Shown: positions 15,498-24,859, counted from the stretch's first letter. The stretch is 27,099 nucleotides of DNA from JAXDLW01 sp050998755 (GCA_050998755.1 JBPCPW010000067.1:1-27099); one strand, 5' to 3'. The notes: a model not told the origin generated them from the letters alone. Numbers and translations are program-made.

Positions 15498-16391
15498 GTG
15501 AGAACAGCTGTCTTCCAATTCGACGTGCGCATCGCAGACGTGGAGGCCAACCTCGCCGCCGCCTCGCGTGGCGCAGGGCAGGCGGCCGAAGCCGGGGTCG
15601 ATATCCTGGTCCTGCCAGAGATGGCCACGGCCGGGTACGCCTTCGCCGACCGGGACGAGATGGCCCGCTTCGCCGAGCCGGCGACCGCCGGCGACCTGGG
15701 GAGGGCGCTGACCGCCTGGGCCGAGCTGGGCCGACGGTACGGTCTGTATATCGCCGGTGGGTTCCCTGAAAAGGGTACCGACGGGCACTTCTTCAACAGC
15801 GCGGCGCTGCTGGGCCCCGACGGGCTGGTGGGCGTGTACCGGAAGGTCCACCTGTTCTTCAACGAAAAGCACCTGTTCGAGCCCGGCGACCTCGGCTTCC
15901 CGGTGTTCGAGCTCCCGTTTGGCCGCGTTGGGATGCAGGTCTGCTACGACATCTTCTTCCCCGAGTCTTCGCGTTCGCTGGTGCTGGGAGGGGCCCAGCT
16001 GATCTTGTCGCCGAGCAATTTCGTTCGCAACTTCCGGCGCCGGGTTTACGACGAGCGCGGATACACCCAGGCCGACGTCGCGGCGATGGGGATCGCCAGC
16101 CAGAACCAGGTCCACTTTGCACTCGCCGACCGCATCGGCGACGAGAGGGGCATCGGTTTCATCGGCGCCAGCATCCTCGCCGGCTGGGATGGCTGGCCCC
16201 TGGCCGGGCCTGGGTCGGCTGATGGGGAAGAGCTCCTGGTCGCCGAGATGGATCTTGCCGAGGCCACGCGCAAGCGGCAGCGCAACCCCGAGAACCATGG
16301 CATCCTGGATCGTCGGCCCGAGGCCTACCGCACGGAGGCAATCCCGGCAGCGTACGAGGTGGCGGCTGAGGAGGCCGCGACCGGGGCGTGA
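15498..16391 (+). CDS. Nitrilase-family carbon-nitrogen hydrolase
   Basis: A 297-aa protein of the nitrilase superfamily with the Glu-Lys-Cys triad: Glu41 (LPEMATAGY), Lys116 (YRKVHLFFNEKHLF) and Cys149 (MQVCYDIFFPE). Members hydrolyse amides or carbamoylated amines; the LFFNEKHLFEPGD and CYDIFFPESSR blocks resemble N-carbamoylputrescine amidase/omega-amidase-like proteins, but substrate cannot be assigned. The start is the GTG at 15498, immediately before the family's first strand (RTAVFQFDV); the frame is open further upstream into the groEL tail without family similarity. Its stop overlaps the next gene (GTGA). Confidence 0.85.
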   Translation: MRTAVFQFDVRIADVEANLAAASRGAGQAAEAGVDILVLPEMATAGYAFADRDEMARFAEPATAGDLGRALTAWAELGRRYGLYIAGGFPEKGTDGHFFNSAALLGPDGLVGVYRKVHLFFNEKHLFEPGDLGFPVFELPFGRVGMQVCYDIFFPESSRSLVLGGAQLILSPSNFVRNFRRRVYDERGYTQADVAAMGIASQNQVHFALADRIGDERGIGFIGASILAGWDGWPLAGPGSADGEELLVAEMDLAEATRKRQRNPENHGILDRRPEAYRTEAIPAAYEVAAEEAATGA

Positions 16392-17335
16392 CGCTGGACC
16401 TGGCACCGCTCGTCACCCGGGCCTTTTCGATCGCCTGGCACCACCGCTGGCTCTGGTTCCTTGGCGTTTTCGGCGGTACCGGCGTCGGGGTCAACCTGGG
16501 CGCGGGCCCGCGGGCCGGGATCGGTACTGGCCCGGGCTTCGGCACACGCGGCGATGGGGGCGGCCAGGTCGCACAGTTCCTGGCGGACCATGTCGCGCTG
16601 ATCGTGGTGGCGTTGGCGGTGATTCTGCTCATCGCGCTGGTTGCGTTTGTGGTTTCGTGCGTCGCGGTCCCGGCATCCATCTGGGCCGCGTTGGAGCTGG
16701 ACGCCGGCCGCGAGGTGAGGCTCGGCGCCGCCTGGCGCGAGGGCCGCGGCCGCTTCTGGCGGTATCTGCGCCTGGCTCTGCTCAAGTCGCTGATGGGTCT
16801 CTTGGTAGTCGCCGTTGCCGGGCTCCTGGTGGCGCTCGGCGTGGGCATCTACCGCGCCGGCGGTAACGCCACGCTCGTGTTGCTGGTACTGGGCGGAGGA
16901 CTGCTGCTGCTACTCCTGGCGGCGGTCTTCATCCTGCTCTCGCTCGCCCTCACCTGGTCCGATCGTCTACTTGTGATCCTGGAACTGGGCGCGGTGGACT
17001 CCATCCGTGCCGGCTGGTGGCTGTTCCGGCGGAGCAAATTGGACACCGTGACCCTGGGGGTGGTGTTCTATGTAGTCCGCCTGACCGTCGGCATCGGGGT
17101 CGCGATCGCCGGCGCGCTGGTCTCGGTCCCGGGGATCCTGCTGGTGGCCGGGTACTTCGCCAACCAGGGCGCCTCACTCGGCCTGCTCATCGCGGGCATC
17201 GTATGGGTGGTCATCCTGGGCGGTGGCGTGGAACTGGTTGGCGCCGGTTTCATAGGCGCGTTCAGTCAGGCCGGCTACGCCATTGCGGCCCGGGATCTCT
17301 CTGCGAGTCGCGGCCTGCAGGCGGCACCCGCGTGA
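16388..17335 (+). CDS. Multi-pass membrane protein of unknown function
   Basis: A 315-aa integral membrane protein. Hydrophobic segments lie at about 20-35, 66-95, 131-152, 162-188, 222-256 and 262-292, giving about six helices (the fifth segment may be two). A Gly-rich loop (29-60) follows the first. The pattern, with amphipathic blocks such as REGRGRFWRYLRLALLK and GAVDSIRAGWWLFRR, resembles DUF-type membrane domains related to the GlpQ-associated membrane domain in Actinobacteria and Chloroflexota, but I assign no function. GTG start overlaps the upstream stop, and the stop overlaps the pcrA start. Confidence 0.7.
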   Translation: MTLDLAPLVTRAFSIAWHHRWLWFLGVFGGTGVGVNLGAGPRAGIGTGPGFGTRGDGGGQVAQFLADHVALIVVALAVILLIALVAFVVSCVAVPASIWAALELDAGREVRLGAAWREGRGRFWRYLRLALLKSLMGLLVVAVAGLLVALGVGIYRAGGNATLVLLVLGGGLLLLLLAAVFILLSLALTWSDRLLVILELGAVDSIRAGWWLFRRSKLDTVTLGVVFYVVRLTVGIGVAIAGALVSVPGILLVAGYFANQGASLGLLIAGIVWVVILGGGVELVGAGFIGAFSQAGYAIAARDLSASRGLQAAPA

Positions 17336-19518
17336 GCGCCACGGCCCAGCTCGCCGACCTGCTCAATCCGCCCCAGCTCGAGGCGGTCACCGCCGCCGAC
17401 GGGCCCCTGCTGATTTTCGCCGGCGCCGGGAGCGGCAAGACGCGGGTGCTCACATATCGCATCGCCCACCTGATCGAGAGCGGGCGTGCCCACCCCAACG
17501 ACATCCTCGCGGTGACCTTCACCAACAAGGCAGCGCGGGAGATGCGGTCGCGACTGGAGGAGCTGCTGGGCGCGGGACAGGCGCCCGCCTGGATGGGCAC
17601 CTTCCACAACATCTGTGGACGAATCCTGCGCCGCGACGGCCATCTCATCGGGGTGGACCGCAGCTTTGTGGTCTACGACCAGGCCGACCGCCTGTCGGCG
17701 GTGAAGCGGTCGATGCAGAAACTGGGGCTTGACGAGAAGAAATTCCCGCCCAACGCGGTCAGCAACAGCATCTCGCATGCCAAGAACGAGATGCTCGGCC
17801 CCGCCGAGTTCGCGCACGGCGCTGACGATTATTTCTCCGAGGTCGTCTCGCGGGTCTATCCCGTTTACGAGGCGGAGATGCGCACTGCTTCGGCGTTGGA
17901 TTTCGACGACATGCTGCTGATGGCTGTGCGTCTTTTTCAGCAGGACCCAACTGCGCTGGCGAAATGGCAGAGCCGCTTCCGTCACGTACTGGTGGACGAG
18001 TACCAGGACACCAACAAGGTGCAGTACACACTGGTGAAGCTGCTCGCCGAGCAACACCGCAACATCTGCGTGGTGGGCGACGACGACCAGTCGATATATC
18101 GGTTCCGCGGTGCCGACGTTCGCAACATCCTCTTTTTCGAGCGGGACTTTCCCGACGCAACCATCGTGAAATTGGAGCAGAACTACCGCTCTACGCAGAA
18201 CATCCTTGACGCCGCGCACGCGATCATCAAGAGCGTCCCCGAGCGCGCCGAGAAGAAGCTCTGGACCTCTGAGGGCCCCGGCCATAAGGTCCTGATGGGA
18301 CAGGTGTATGACGAGACCGAGGAGGCCAACGCGGTGGTCTCGGAGGTGCGCCGGCTCACCTCCCAGGAGGGCTACAACCTCAACGACATTGCCGTCCTCT
18401 ACCGTACCAACGCGCAGTCCCGCTCCCTGGAAGAGGTGCTGGTGCGCCAGAACATCCCCTACAAGCTCATCGGCGGCACGCGGTTCTATGAGCGCAAGGA
18501 GATCAAGGACGCGCTGGCCTACCTGCGCTTCATGTTCAACCCGTCAGATGCGGTCGCGTTCCGGCGGATCGTCAACGTGCCCCGCCGGAAGATTGGCGAC
18601 AAGACCGTATCCGTCCTGGAGGCGGCGGCCGCGACGCGGGGCGTGCCGGTGGGCGACGTGCTCCAGGATCCGCGGTCGATCGCGGGGATCACCGGCGGCG
18701 CGGCGGAGGCGCTGGAGGAGTTCCGCGACCTGCTGCACCTGCTGCGGCTGGAGCTCGACAAGCACCCCCTGCAGGAGGTCATCGGCCTGATGTTGGTGCG
18801 CAGCGGCCTGCAGCAGATGGTCACGGACGGTAGCCCTGAGGGCGAGGACCGCTGGCAGAACATGCTCGAGTTCAAAGGCCTGGCGTCGGAGTACAGCGGC
18901 CTCGAGGGGCGGGAGGCGCTGGGCCGGTTCCTGGAGGACGCGGCCCTGGTGAGCGACGTCGACAGCCTCGACGAGGCGCGCCCGGGGCTGACGCTGATCA
19001 CGCTGCACATGGTCAAGGGGCTGGAGTTCCCGGTGGTCTTCATGGTGGGGATGGAGGAGGGCCTGCTACCCCACCTGCGTGCCCTGGAGGAGCCGGGCGG
19101 GGTCGACGAGGAGCGCCGTCTCTGCTATGTCGGCATGACGCGGGCGATGCGCCGCCTGTACCTCTTCAACGCGTTTCGGCGGCACCTCTTTGGCGTGGCC
19201 AACCTCAACCTGCCGTCGCGCTTCCTCAGCGAACTGCCGGAGGCGATCATCGAGCGCCCCGCGGGGGGTGTGCGAGTCCAGGCCGGCCCGGGCAGCCGGC
19301 AGAGTGTGCTCGACATCCTCTCCAAGCAACCACCGGCACCGACCGCGCCGCTGGTCCAGCGCTACAAGGCGGGCCAGCGGGTGGCACACAAGACCTTCGG
19401 CAACGGCATTGTCGTCAAGAGCACCCTGACCCGCACCGACGAGGAGTTGATCGTGCGCTTTGACAACGTGGGCATCAAGATCCTCAGCGCCTCGATGGCC
19501 CCCCTGACCACGGAATAG
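17332..19518 (+). CDS. pcrA: ATP-dependent DNA helicase of the UvrD/PcrA family
   Basis: A 728-aa superfamily 1A 3'-5' helicase acting in nucleotide excision repair and replication-fork maintenance. Motifs run in order: LNPPQLEAV (Q motif), GAGSGKT (31-37, Walker A), TFTNKAAREM, VDEYQDTN (Walker B), VVGDDDQSIYRFRGA, QNYRST, LHMVKGLEFPVVF and EERRLCYVGMTRA. The last 60 residues contain a Tudor-like fold (RVAHKTFGNGIVV) that in PcrA/UvrD contacts RNA polymerase. Tandem placement with ligA matches the pcrA-ligA order of Firmicutes, so I prefer pcrA to uvrD. GTG start overlaps the preceding stop. Confidence 0.94.
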   Translation: MSATAQLADLLNPPQLEAVTAADGPLLIFAGAGSGKTRVLTYRIAHLIESGRAHPNDILAVTFTNKAAREMRSRLEELLGAGQAPAWMGTFHNICGRILRRDGHLIGVDRSFVVYDQADRLSAVKRSMQKLGLDEKKFPPNAVSNSISHAKNEMLGPAEFAHGADDYFSEVVSRVYPVYEAEMRTASALDFDDMLLMAVRLFQQDPTALAKWQSRFRHVLVDEYQDTNKVQYTLVKLLAEQHRNICVVGDDDQSIYRFRGADVRNILFFERDFPDATIVKLEQNYRSTQNILDAAHAIIKSVPERAEKKLWTSEGPGHKVLMGQVYDETEEANAVVSEVRRLTSQEGYNLNDIAVLYRTNAQSRSLEEVLVRQNIPYKLIGGTRFYERKEIKDALAYLRFMFNPSDAVAFRRIVNVPRRKIGDKTVSVLEAAAATRGVPVGDVLQDPRSIAGITGGAAEALEEFRDLLHLLRLELDKHPLQEVIGLMLVRSGLQQMVTDGSPEGEDRWQNMLEFKGLASEYSGLEGREALGRFLEDAALVSDVDSLDEARPGLTLITLHMVKGLEFPVVFMVGMEEGLLPHLRALEEPGGVDEERRLCYVGMTRAMRRLYLFNAFRRHLFGVANLNLPSRFLSELPEAIIERPAGGVRVQAGPGSRQSVLDILSKQPPAPTAPLVQRYKAGQRVAHKTFGNGIVVKSTLTRTDEELIVRFDNVGIKILSASMAPLTTE

Positions 19519-19524
19519 GTCGGG

Positions 19525-21657
19525 ATGGCGCGCGGGGTCTCTCGGGGCCGGCGACCGGATAAGCGACCCGCGGCCACGGAGGGCCCTCGTCGACCACCTC
19601 CGACCGCGAGCCCAGCACCGGGGATCGCCCTGGAGGTTGAGCTCAGCGAGGACCCGGCAACCCGGGTGGCGCAGTTGCGCAAGCTGCTGGACCACCACAG
19701 TCACCTTTACCACGTCCTCGACCAGGCGGAGATCTCCGACTTCGACTTTGACCGGCTCTTTCGAGCCCTCAAGGACCTCGAGGCCGAGCATCCGGAACTG
19801 GCGACGGCCGATTCTCCCACCCAGCGCGTCGGCGGAGCCCCGGTTGATGCGTTCGTCAAGGTCAGGCACCGCCGTCCCATGCTGTCGCTGGGAAACGCGT
19901 TCAACGAGGAGGAGATGCGCGCCTGGCACCGGCGGGTGACCAAGGGGGTGGGCGAGAAGGTGGAGTACGTGACCGAGCTCAAGATCGACGGGCTGGCGAT
20001 GAGCTTCACCTTCGAGGGCGGCGACTTCAGGATCGGCGCCACCCGCGGCGACGGCACCACCGGGGAGGACGTCACCAGCAACGTCCGCACCATCCGCTCG
20101 GTGCCCCTCAAGCTGAAGGCCGGGGTGGGAGGCGTTCCCGATTTCATCGAGGTGCGCGGTGAGGTCTACATGCCCTCCAGCAGTTTTGCCCAGGTCAACC
20201 GCGCGCTGGAGGAGGCCGGCAAGCAGACCTACGCCAACCCGCGCAACACCGCGGCAGGCTCGCTGCGCCAGCTGGATCCCCGTGTTACCGCGGAGCGCGG
20301 GCTGTCGACCTTCATCTATGCCATGGACCCGGCGGGCACCGCGAAGAGCCAGTCAGAGGTGCTGGCGCGGGTGCAGGAGCTGGGCTTCAGGGTCAACCCG
20401 CACTACGAGGTGCACAGCGACATCGACGGTGTCCTCGACTACCTCGAGCGGTGGCGCGACAAACGCCACGAGCTGGATTACGGGACGGATGGCGTGGTGG
20501 TCAAGGTCAACGACCACGGCCAGCAGCAGGAGCTGGGGTTTGTGTCGCGGGAGCCACGCTGGGCGATCGCCTTCAAGTACCCGCCGGAGCAGGCCGAGAC
20601 GCTGCTCAAGGACATCATGGTCAACACCGGGCGGACCGGGGCAGTCACACCATTCGCCGTGCTCGACCCCGTGTTCGTCGCCGGGTCAACCCTGTCGCTG
20701 GCCACCCTGCACAACGAGGACGAGGTGGCGCGCAAGGACGTGCGCATCGGTGACACGGTGCTGGTGCACAAGGCGGGGGACGTCATCCCGGAGGTGATCG
20801 GGCCGGTGCTGTCGAAACGGCCGAAGGGCGCGAAGCCCTGGAGGATGCCCACCGAGTGTCCTCGCTGCGGCACGGCGCTGGTGCGCCGCGAGGGGGAGTC
20901 GGTCACGCGCTGCGTCAACGTCAGCTGTCCCTCGCGCACCCTGGAGGCGGCGTTCCACTTTGTGTCTCGCGGCGCGATGAACATCGACGGGCTGGGCTAT
21001 CAGACAATTCGCCAGCTCCTGGACCGCGGAGTCATCACGACGCCGGCTGACATTTTCCGGCTGACCAAAGAGCAGGTCCTGGGACTTGACGGCTTCGCGG
21101 ACAAGTCGGCGGATAAATTGATGGAGAACATTGCCCGAAGCAAGGCCACGACCCTGCCGCGACTGCTCCTGGGGCTTGGGATTCCTCATGTCGGAGAGAC
21201 GGTGGCAAACCTCCTGGCGCGGGAGTTTGGAACGGTTGAGGCGATCGAGGCCGCCGACGTCGATCGACTCAACGCCGTCGAGGGGATCGGACCGATCATG
21301 GCCGAGGCGATCAACATGTATTTCCAGGACCCGGCAGCCCAGTCGCTGGTCCACGACCTGCTCGAGCAGGGAGTCAAGCCCGAGCCCCCCGAAGCGCCCA
21401 AGGAGGGTCCGCTGACCGGCAAGAACTTTGTCATCACCGGGACCCTGTCTGAGCCGCGCTCGCACTTCGAGGCGCTGATCCGCGACCGCGGAGGCGAGCT
21501 GGTCGATAGCGTCAATAAAAAGACGAGCTACGTTGCCGTGGGGGACAACCCGGGCACCAAACTGGCCAAGGCGCAGAAGATGGGGATCGAAGTAATCGAC
21601 GAGGTTCGCCTGCGGGAGTTGCTGGAAGAACGAGCGACAACCGCTGACGACGCCTGA
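19525..21657 (+). CDS. ligA: NAD-dependent DNA ligase
   Basis: Seals nicks during replication and repair using NAD. The 710-aa protein has the order: N-terminal Ia domain (about 43-100, with HLYHVLDQAEISDFDFDRL), adenylation domain with Lys153 in ELKIDG, the NPRNTAAGSLRQLD block, DGVVVKVN, the OB fold, a Cys4 zinc finger (CPRCG ... CVNVSCP), helix-hairpin-helix repeats and a BRCT domain (about 628-705). About 35 residues of basic, Pro-rich sequence precede domain Ia; no other start in frame lies closer, so they appear to be translated. It starts seven bases after the pcrA stop codon. Confidence 0.96.
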   Translation: MARGVSRGRRPDKRPAATEGPRRPPPTASPAPGIALEVELSEDPATRVAQLRKLLDHHSHLYHVLDQAEISDFDFDRLFRALKDLEAEHPELATADSPTQRVGGAPVDAFVKVRHRRPMLSLGNAFNEEEMRAWHRRVTKGVGEKVEYVTELKIDGLAMSFTFEGGDFRIGATRGDGTTGEDVTSNVRTIRSVPLKLKAGVGGVPDFIEVRGEVYMPSSSFAQVNRALEEAGKQTYANPRNTAAGSLRQLDPRVTAERGLSTFIYAMDPAGTAKSQSEVLARVQELGFRVNPHYEVHSDIDGVLDYLERWRDKRHELDYGTDGVVVKVNDHGQQQELGFVSREPRWAIAFKYPPEQAETLLKDIMVNTGRTGAVTPFAVLDPVFVAGSTLSLATLHNEDEVARKDVRIGDTVLVHKAGDVIPEVIGPVLSKRPKGAKPWRMPTECPRCGTALVRREGESVTRCVNVSCPSRTLEAAFHFVSRGAMNIDGLGYQTIRQLLDRGVITTPADIFRLTKEQVLGLDGFADKSADKLMENIARSKATTLPRLLLGLGIPHVGETVANLLAREFGTVEAIEAADVDRLNAVEGIGPIMAEAINMYFQDPAAQSLVHDLLEQGVKPEPPEAPKEGPLTGKNFVITGTLSEPRSHFEALIRDRGGELVDSVNKKTSYVAVGDNPGTKLAKAQKMGIEVIDEVRLRELLEERATTADDA

Positions 21658-21662
21658 CCCAC

Positions 21663-22241
21663 ATGCAGGATCCGGGGGTCTCATTTCGTCGGCAAGTCTC
21701 ATTTCGCCGATTGGAGCGGGCGGATTTCCCGATGCTCGCAACGTGGCTCGCCGAGCCCTTGGTGGCCCGCTGGTGGAACCACGAGACATCTGCCCAAGCC
21801 CTGGAGCGCGACTTTGGACCGAGCATCGACGGAACCGATCTCTCCGAGATGTTCATCGGCCATCTCGAGGACCGGCCTTTCGGCCTGATTCAGCGCTACG
21901 CGATCGCCAGCTTCGCCGAGTATGTGATGGAGCTGGAGACGGTGTGCATCGTTCCCGCCGGGGCTCTGAGCATGGACTACCTCATCGGTGAGCCCGACCT
22001 CCGCGGCCGGGGCATTGGCACGCAGATGATTGCGGCATTCGTTGGCGAGGCCTGGGCGGCATACCCGGACGCCAACCACGTCATCGTTCCGGTCAGCGCG
22101 GCCAACAGGGCCTCGTGGCGCGCCCTGGAACGCGCCGGCTTCACGCGCATCGCGGAGGGCGAGCTGGAGCCCGACAACCCGGTCGACTCGCGTGACCATG
22201 TCATCTACCAGGCTTCGCGAACGTACATCGCATCGATCTGA
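21663..22241 (+). CDS. AAC(6')-like GNAT acetyltransferase
   Basis: A 192-aa GNAT protein. The layout VSFRRLERADFPMLATWLAEPLVARWW, then SMDYLIGEPDLRGRGIGTQMI and N-x-(S)WRALERAGF, follows the aminoglycoside 6'-N-acetyltransferase type (AacA4/AAC(6')-Ib-like) and related siderophore or antibiotic acetyltransferases. The acetyl-CoA loop RGRGIG is at 114-119. Whether it confers resistance cannot be decided from sequence. The first codons contain an 18-base imperfect direct duplication (VSFRRQ-VSFRRL). No SD is seen. Its 3' end overlaps the convergent acyl-CoA synthetase gene by 37 bases. Confidence 0.75.
   Translation: MQDPGVSFRRQVSFRRLERADFPMLATWLAEPLVARWWNHETSAQALERDFGPSIDGTDLSEMFIGHLEDRPFGLIQRYAIASFAEYVMELETVCIVPAGALSMDYLIGEPDLRGRGIGTQMIAAFVGEAWAAYPDANHVIVPVSAANRASWRALERAGFTRIAEGELEPDNPVDSRDHVIYQASRTYIASI
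21678..21713 (+). repeat. 18-base in-frame tandem duplication at the start of the GNAT gene
   Basis: Two 18-base units (21678-21695 and 21696-21713) share GTCTCATTTCG plus scattered positions, 13 of 18 bases in all, and encode VSFRRQ and VSFRRL. It is an in-frame duplication of the first conserved strand. Confidence 0.65.
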
Positions 22242-24061
22242 CCCGCGTATTTCTCAAAGACCACGCGACGTTTCATCTTCAGTGTGGGGGTCAGTTCATC
22301 GGATTCCGCGGTCCACTCAACCGGCAGGATGGCGAATTTCCTCACCGCCTCGACCTGGGCGACGTGGCGGTTGCACTCATCGACCGCTTCCTGGACCGCG
22401 GCAAGGACCTGGGGATGGGCGGCCAGGTCGGAAATCGACGAGAACTCGATGCCCTGCCGGCGCGCCCAGACGGGTGCGACCTCGGCGTCCAGGACGATCA
22501 GCGCGCTGACGAAGGAACGCCGGTCGCCAATCGCGCAGGCCTGGCCGACCAGGGGGTGCTGCTTCAGCAGCGTCTCGAGGTTGGCGGGCGAGATGTTCTT
22601 GCCGCCCGCGGTGATGATCAGCTCCTTCTTTCGGTCGACAATGCTGACGTAGCCATCCTCGTCGATCGCCCCCACGTCACCGGTGTGCAGCCAGCCGTCT
22701 GAATCGAATGTCTCGGCACTCTTCTCGGGTTCGCGGTAGTAACCCTGGGCGACGTTCCCACCGCGCACCAGCAGCTCACCATCGGCCGCCAGCCTGATCT
22801 CGACGCCGTAGTCGGCCATGCCGACGGTGCCGTTCCGGTGGCGGTCGAGGGCCGGCGCGAAGGTCGCTCCCACCGTGGTCTCGGTCATTCCCCACCCCTC
22901 GACCATCGGCAGTCCGAGGCCCTGGAAGAACTCGATCACCTCGACGTTGATCGGGGCCGCCCCGGTGATCGCCGCGACGCACTGGTCCAGCCCAACCTTC
23001 GCCAACAGGGCATTCCATACCGGCTGTGATCCCGCGATGCGGCTGCGCAGTTCGGCAGGCGGTTCCTCGCCGCGCTGTCGCAGGCGGGCCAGCTGTTGTC
23101 CCAGGGAAATGGCGCCCTGGATGCCCGCGCGGCGCCGCTCGTCCGGCTCGGCGGCGGCCCCGGCGACCAGGGCGGCGTGCAGTTTCTCCCAGACGCGGGG
23201 GACGCCTATGACCAGTTGAGGGTGGACCTCGGCCGCGAAGGCAAACAGCTGCGTGGCGTCGGGGCAGAAGTAAACCGAGAGCCCCTGGTAAATCGCGTAC
23301 CAGTGCCCGATCGCCCGCTCGAATGCGTGAGCGAATGGCAGGTAGGAGATGTGGCGGGAGCCGCTCTCAAGCGGCAGGAAATGGCGGGTGGCCTCACACA
23401 TCCACATCACCTGGTGCTGCGCGTCCATCACCCCCTTAGGCGGCCCGGTGGTGCCCGAGGTGTAGATCAACGTGGCGAGGTCCGTTGGCTTCACCTCGTG
23501 CCACATCCGATCGAATGCCTCGGGGTCGAGCGTGGCGGCATCCCGACCGGCGGTGCGCAGCTCGTCCCAGGACATCAGCGACTGGTCATGGCCATCGGGC
23601 AAGTCGTGCATCGTGACTATCAGCCGGAGGTGAGGGAGCTGCGCGCGCACCTCCTCGAACCTAGTCAGGAAACCCTCGTCCTCGACAAACGCCACCGTGG
23701 CCTCGCAGTGGCCGGCGATGTAGGCGACCTGTTCGGGCGGGAGGGTGTTGTAGAGGCTGACCGGGGTACCCTGCGCGTGCATGATGGCGAGGTCGGCGAT
23801 GACGTGCTCGGGCCGGTTGCGGGCCATGATCACGCCGAACTCCCCGTGGGCGAAACCGACCGCCATCAACCCCAGAGCAACGTCCCGCACCGCCTTGCGG
23901 TATTGCGCCCAGGTCAGGCTCTGCCACGCCCCGTCGACCTTCCAGTTGAGCGCATTCTCGTCGGCGTGTTCGGCAGCCGTGTCGGCGAAGGCGTCGAGCA
24001 GGGTGCGGCCCTGGATCGCATCCTCGATCTCGCGCCTTTCGGCTGCGATGTCTCTGGCCAT
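22205..24061 (-). CDS. Long-chain acyl-CoA synthetase (AMP-forming)
   Basis: Activates long-chain fatty acids to acyl-CoA through an acyl-adenylate; FadD15/FAA-type. The 618-aa protein has the P-loop YTSGTTGPPKG (200-210), an AHAFERAIGHW segment, GWGMTETTVG, WLHTGDVGAIDEDGYV, and IVDRKKELIITAGGKNISP, which are the A3-A10 motifs of the ANL superfamily. The start is ATG 24061 rather than the in-frame TTG at 24070, since the family N-terminus begins there and a -10-like element (TACGAT) lies eight bases upstream. It is divergent from the methyltransferase gene and convergent, with a 37-base overlap, with the GNAT gene. Confidence 0.92.
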   Translation of the reverse strand: MARDIAAERREIEDAIQGRTLLDAFADTAAEHADENALNWKVDGAWQSLTWAQYRKAVRDVALGLMAVGFAHGEFGVIMARNRPEHVIADLAIMHAQGTPVSLYNTLPPEQVAYIAGHCEATVAFVEDEGFLTRFEEVRAQLPHLRLIVTMHDLPDGHDQSLMSWDELRTAGRDAATLDPEAFDRMWHEVKPTDLATLIYTSGTTGPPKGVMDAQHQVMWMCEATRHFLPLESGSRHISYLPFAHAFERAIGHWYAIYQGLSVYFCPDATQLFAFAAEVHPQLVIGVPRVWEKLHAALVAGAAAEPDERRRAGIQGAISLGQQLARLRQRGEEPPAELRSRIAGSQPVWNALLAKVGLDQCVAAITGAAPINVEVIEFFQGLGLPMVEGWGMTETTVGATFAPALDRHRNGTVGMADYGVEIRLAADGELLVRGGNVAQGYYREPEKSAETFDSDGWLHTGDVGAIDEDGYVSIVDRKKELIITAGGKNISPANLETLLKQHPLVGQACAIGDRRSFVSALIVLDAEVAPVWARRQGIEFSSISDLAAHPQVLAAVQEAVDECNRHVAQVEAVRKFAILPVEWTAESDELTPTLKMKRRVVFEKYAGQIDAMYVREAW

Positions 24062-24119
24062 ATCGGGCAATCGTAAACCGCGCGGAAGAGAGCGAAGGCC
24101 GACCTGCGATCATGACCTC
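24062..24119. promoter_or_regulatory. Divergent intergenic promoter region
   Basis: This 58-base gap holds the start signals of both the acyl-CoA synthetase (minus strand: TACGAT at 24070-24075, eight bases before ATG) and the methyltransferase (plus strand: GATCAT at 24108-24113, six bases before ATG). Neither gene shows an SD, so both may be transcribed leaderless. Confidence 0.4.
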
Positions 24120-24851
24120 ATGAAGGGCTACCGGCCGATGGACAGCTTCGGCGAGGACGCAGCGGAGACCTACGATTCCGAACCAAGAGGAGATGAAGGG
24201 TCTACTGTCGCTTTCCTTCAGGAACTGGCCGGCGGGGGTCCAGCCCTGGAGCTTGCGATTGGTACTGGACGCATCGCCCTGCCCCTGGCTGCCACCGGGC
24301 TGCGGGTTGATGGCATCGACCTCTCGTCCGCGATGGTGGCGATGCTCCGCGCCAAGCCTGGAGGCGAGAAGCTGTCGGTTACCATCGGCGACTTCGCGGA
24401 CGTCCCAGTCGAGGGCACGTATCGCCTGATCTATCTCGTGTTCAACACGATCTTCAACCTCCTGACCCAGGGCGACCAGGTCCGGTGCTTCGAAAACGTG
24501 GCCAAGCACCTCACCGACGACGGGGTCTTCGTCGTGGAAGCCCTGGTCCCGGACTACCTCCACCGGCTTCGAGAAAACCAGTATGTGGACGCCGAGCAGG
24601 TTGGCGTGGACACGGTGGTGTTAGACATTGGACGCTACGACCCGGTCACACAAATCCTTGATGAGAGCCACGTGGTGCTGTCGAGTGAGGGAGTGCAACT
24701 TTTCCCCATAGTCACGCGGTACATCTGGCCGACCGAAATGGATCTCATGGCTCGGGTGGCGAGCCTACGACTAAAGGAGCGCTGGGGCAGTTGGCAGCGG
24801 GATCCTTTCACCTCGACCAGCCGCAACGGCATCTCGGTCTACGGACGCTGA
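24120..24851 (+). CDS. Class I SAM-dependent methyltransferase
   Basis: A 243-aa Rossmann-fold methyltransferase with motif I ELAIGTGR (44-51), the acidic ribose-binding strand GIDLS (65-69), motif II GDFADVP and FNTIFNLLTQGDQ, as in class I methyltransferases of the Methyltransf_25/11 groups. The substrate is unknown. The ATG at 24120 is in frame and lacks an SD; a later Met (residue 7) could also start. It is convergent with the kinase gene downstream. Confidence 0.82.
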   Translation: MKGYRPMDSFGEDAAETYDSEPRGDEGSTVAFLQELAGGGPALELAIGTGRIALPLAATGLRVDGIDLSSAMVAMLRAKPGGEKLSVTIGDFADVPVEGTYRLIYLVFNTIFNLLTQGDQVRCFENVAKHLTDDGVFVVEALVPDYLHRLRENQYVDAEQVGVDTVVLDIGRYDPVTQILDESHVVLSSEGVQLFPIVTRYIWPTEMDLMARVASLRLKERWGSWQRDPFTSTSRNGISVYGR

Positions 24852-24859
24852 TTTCTGAC

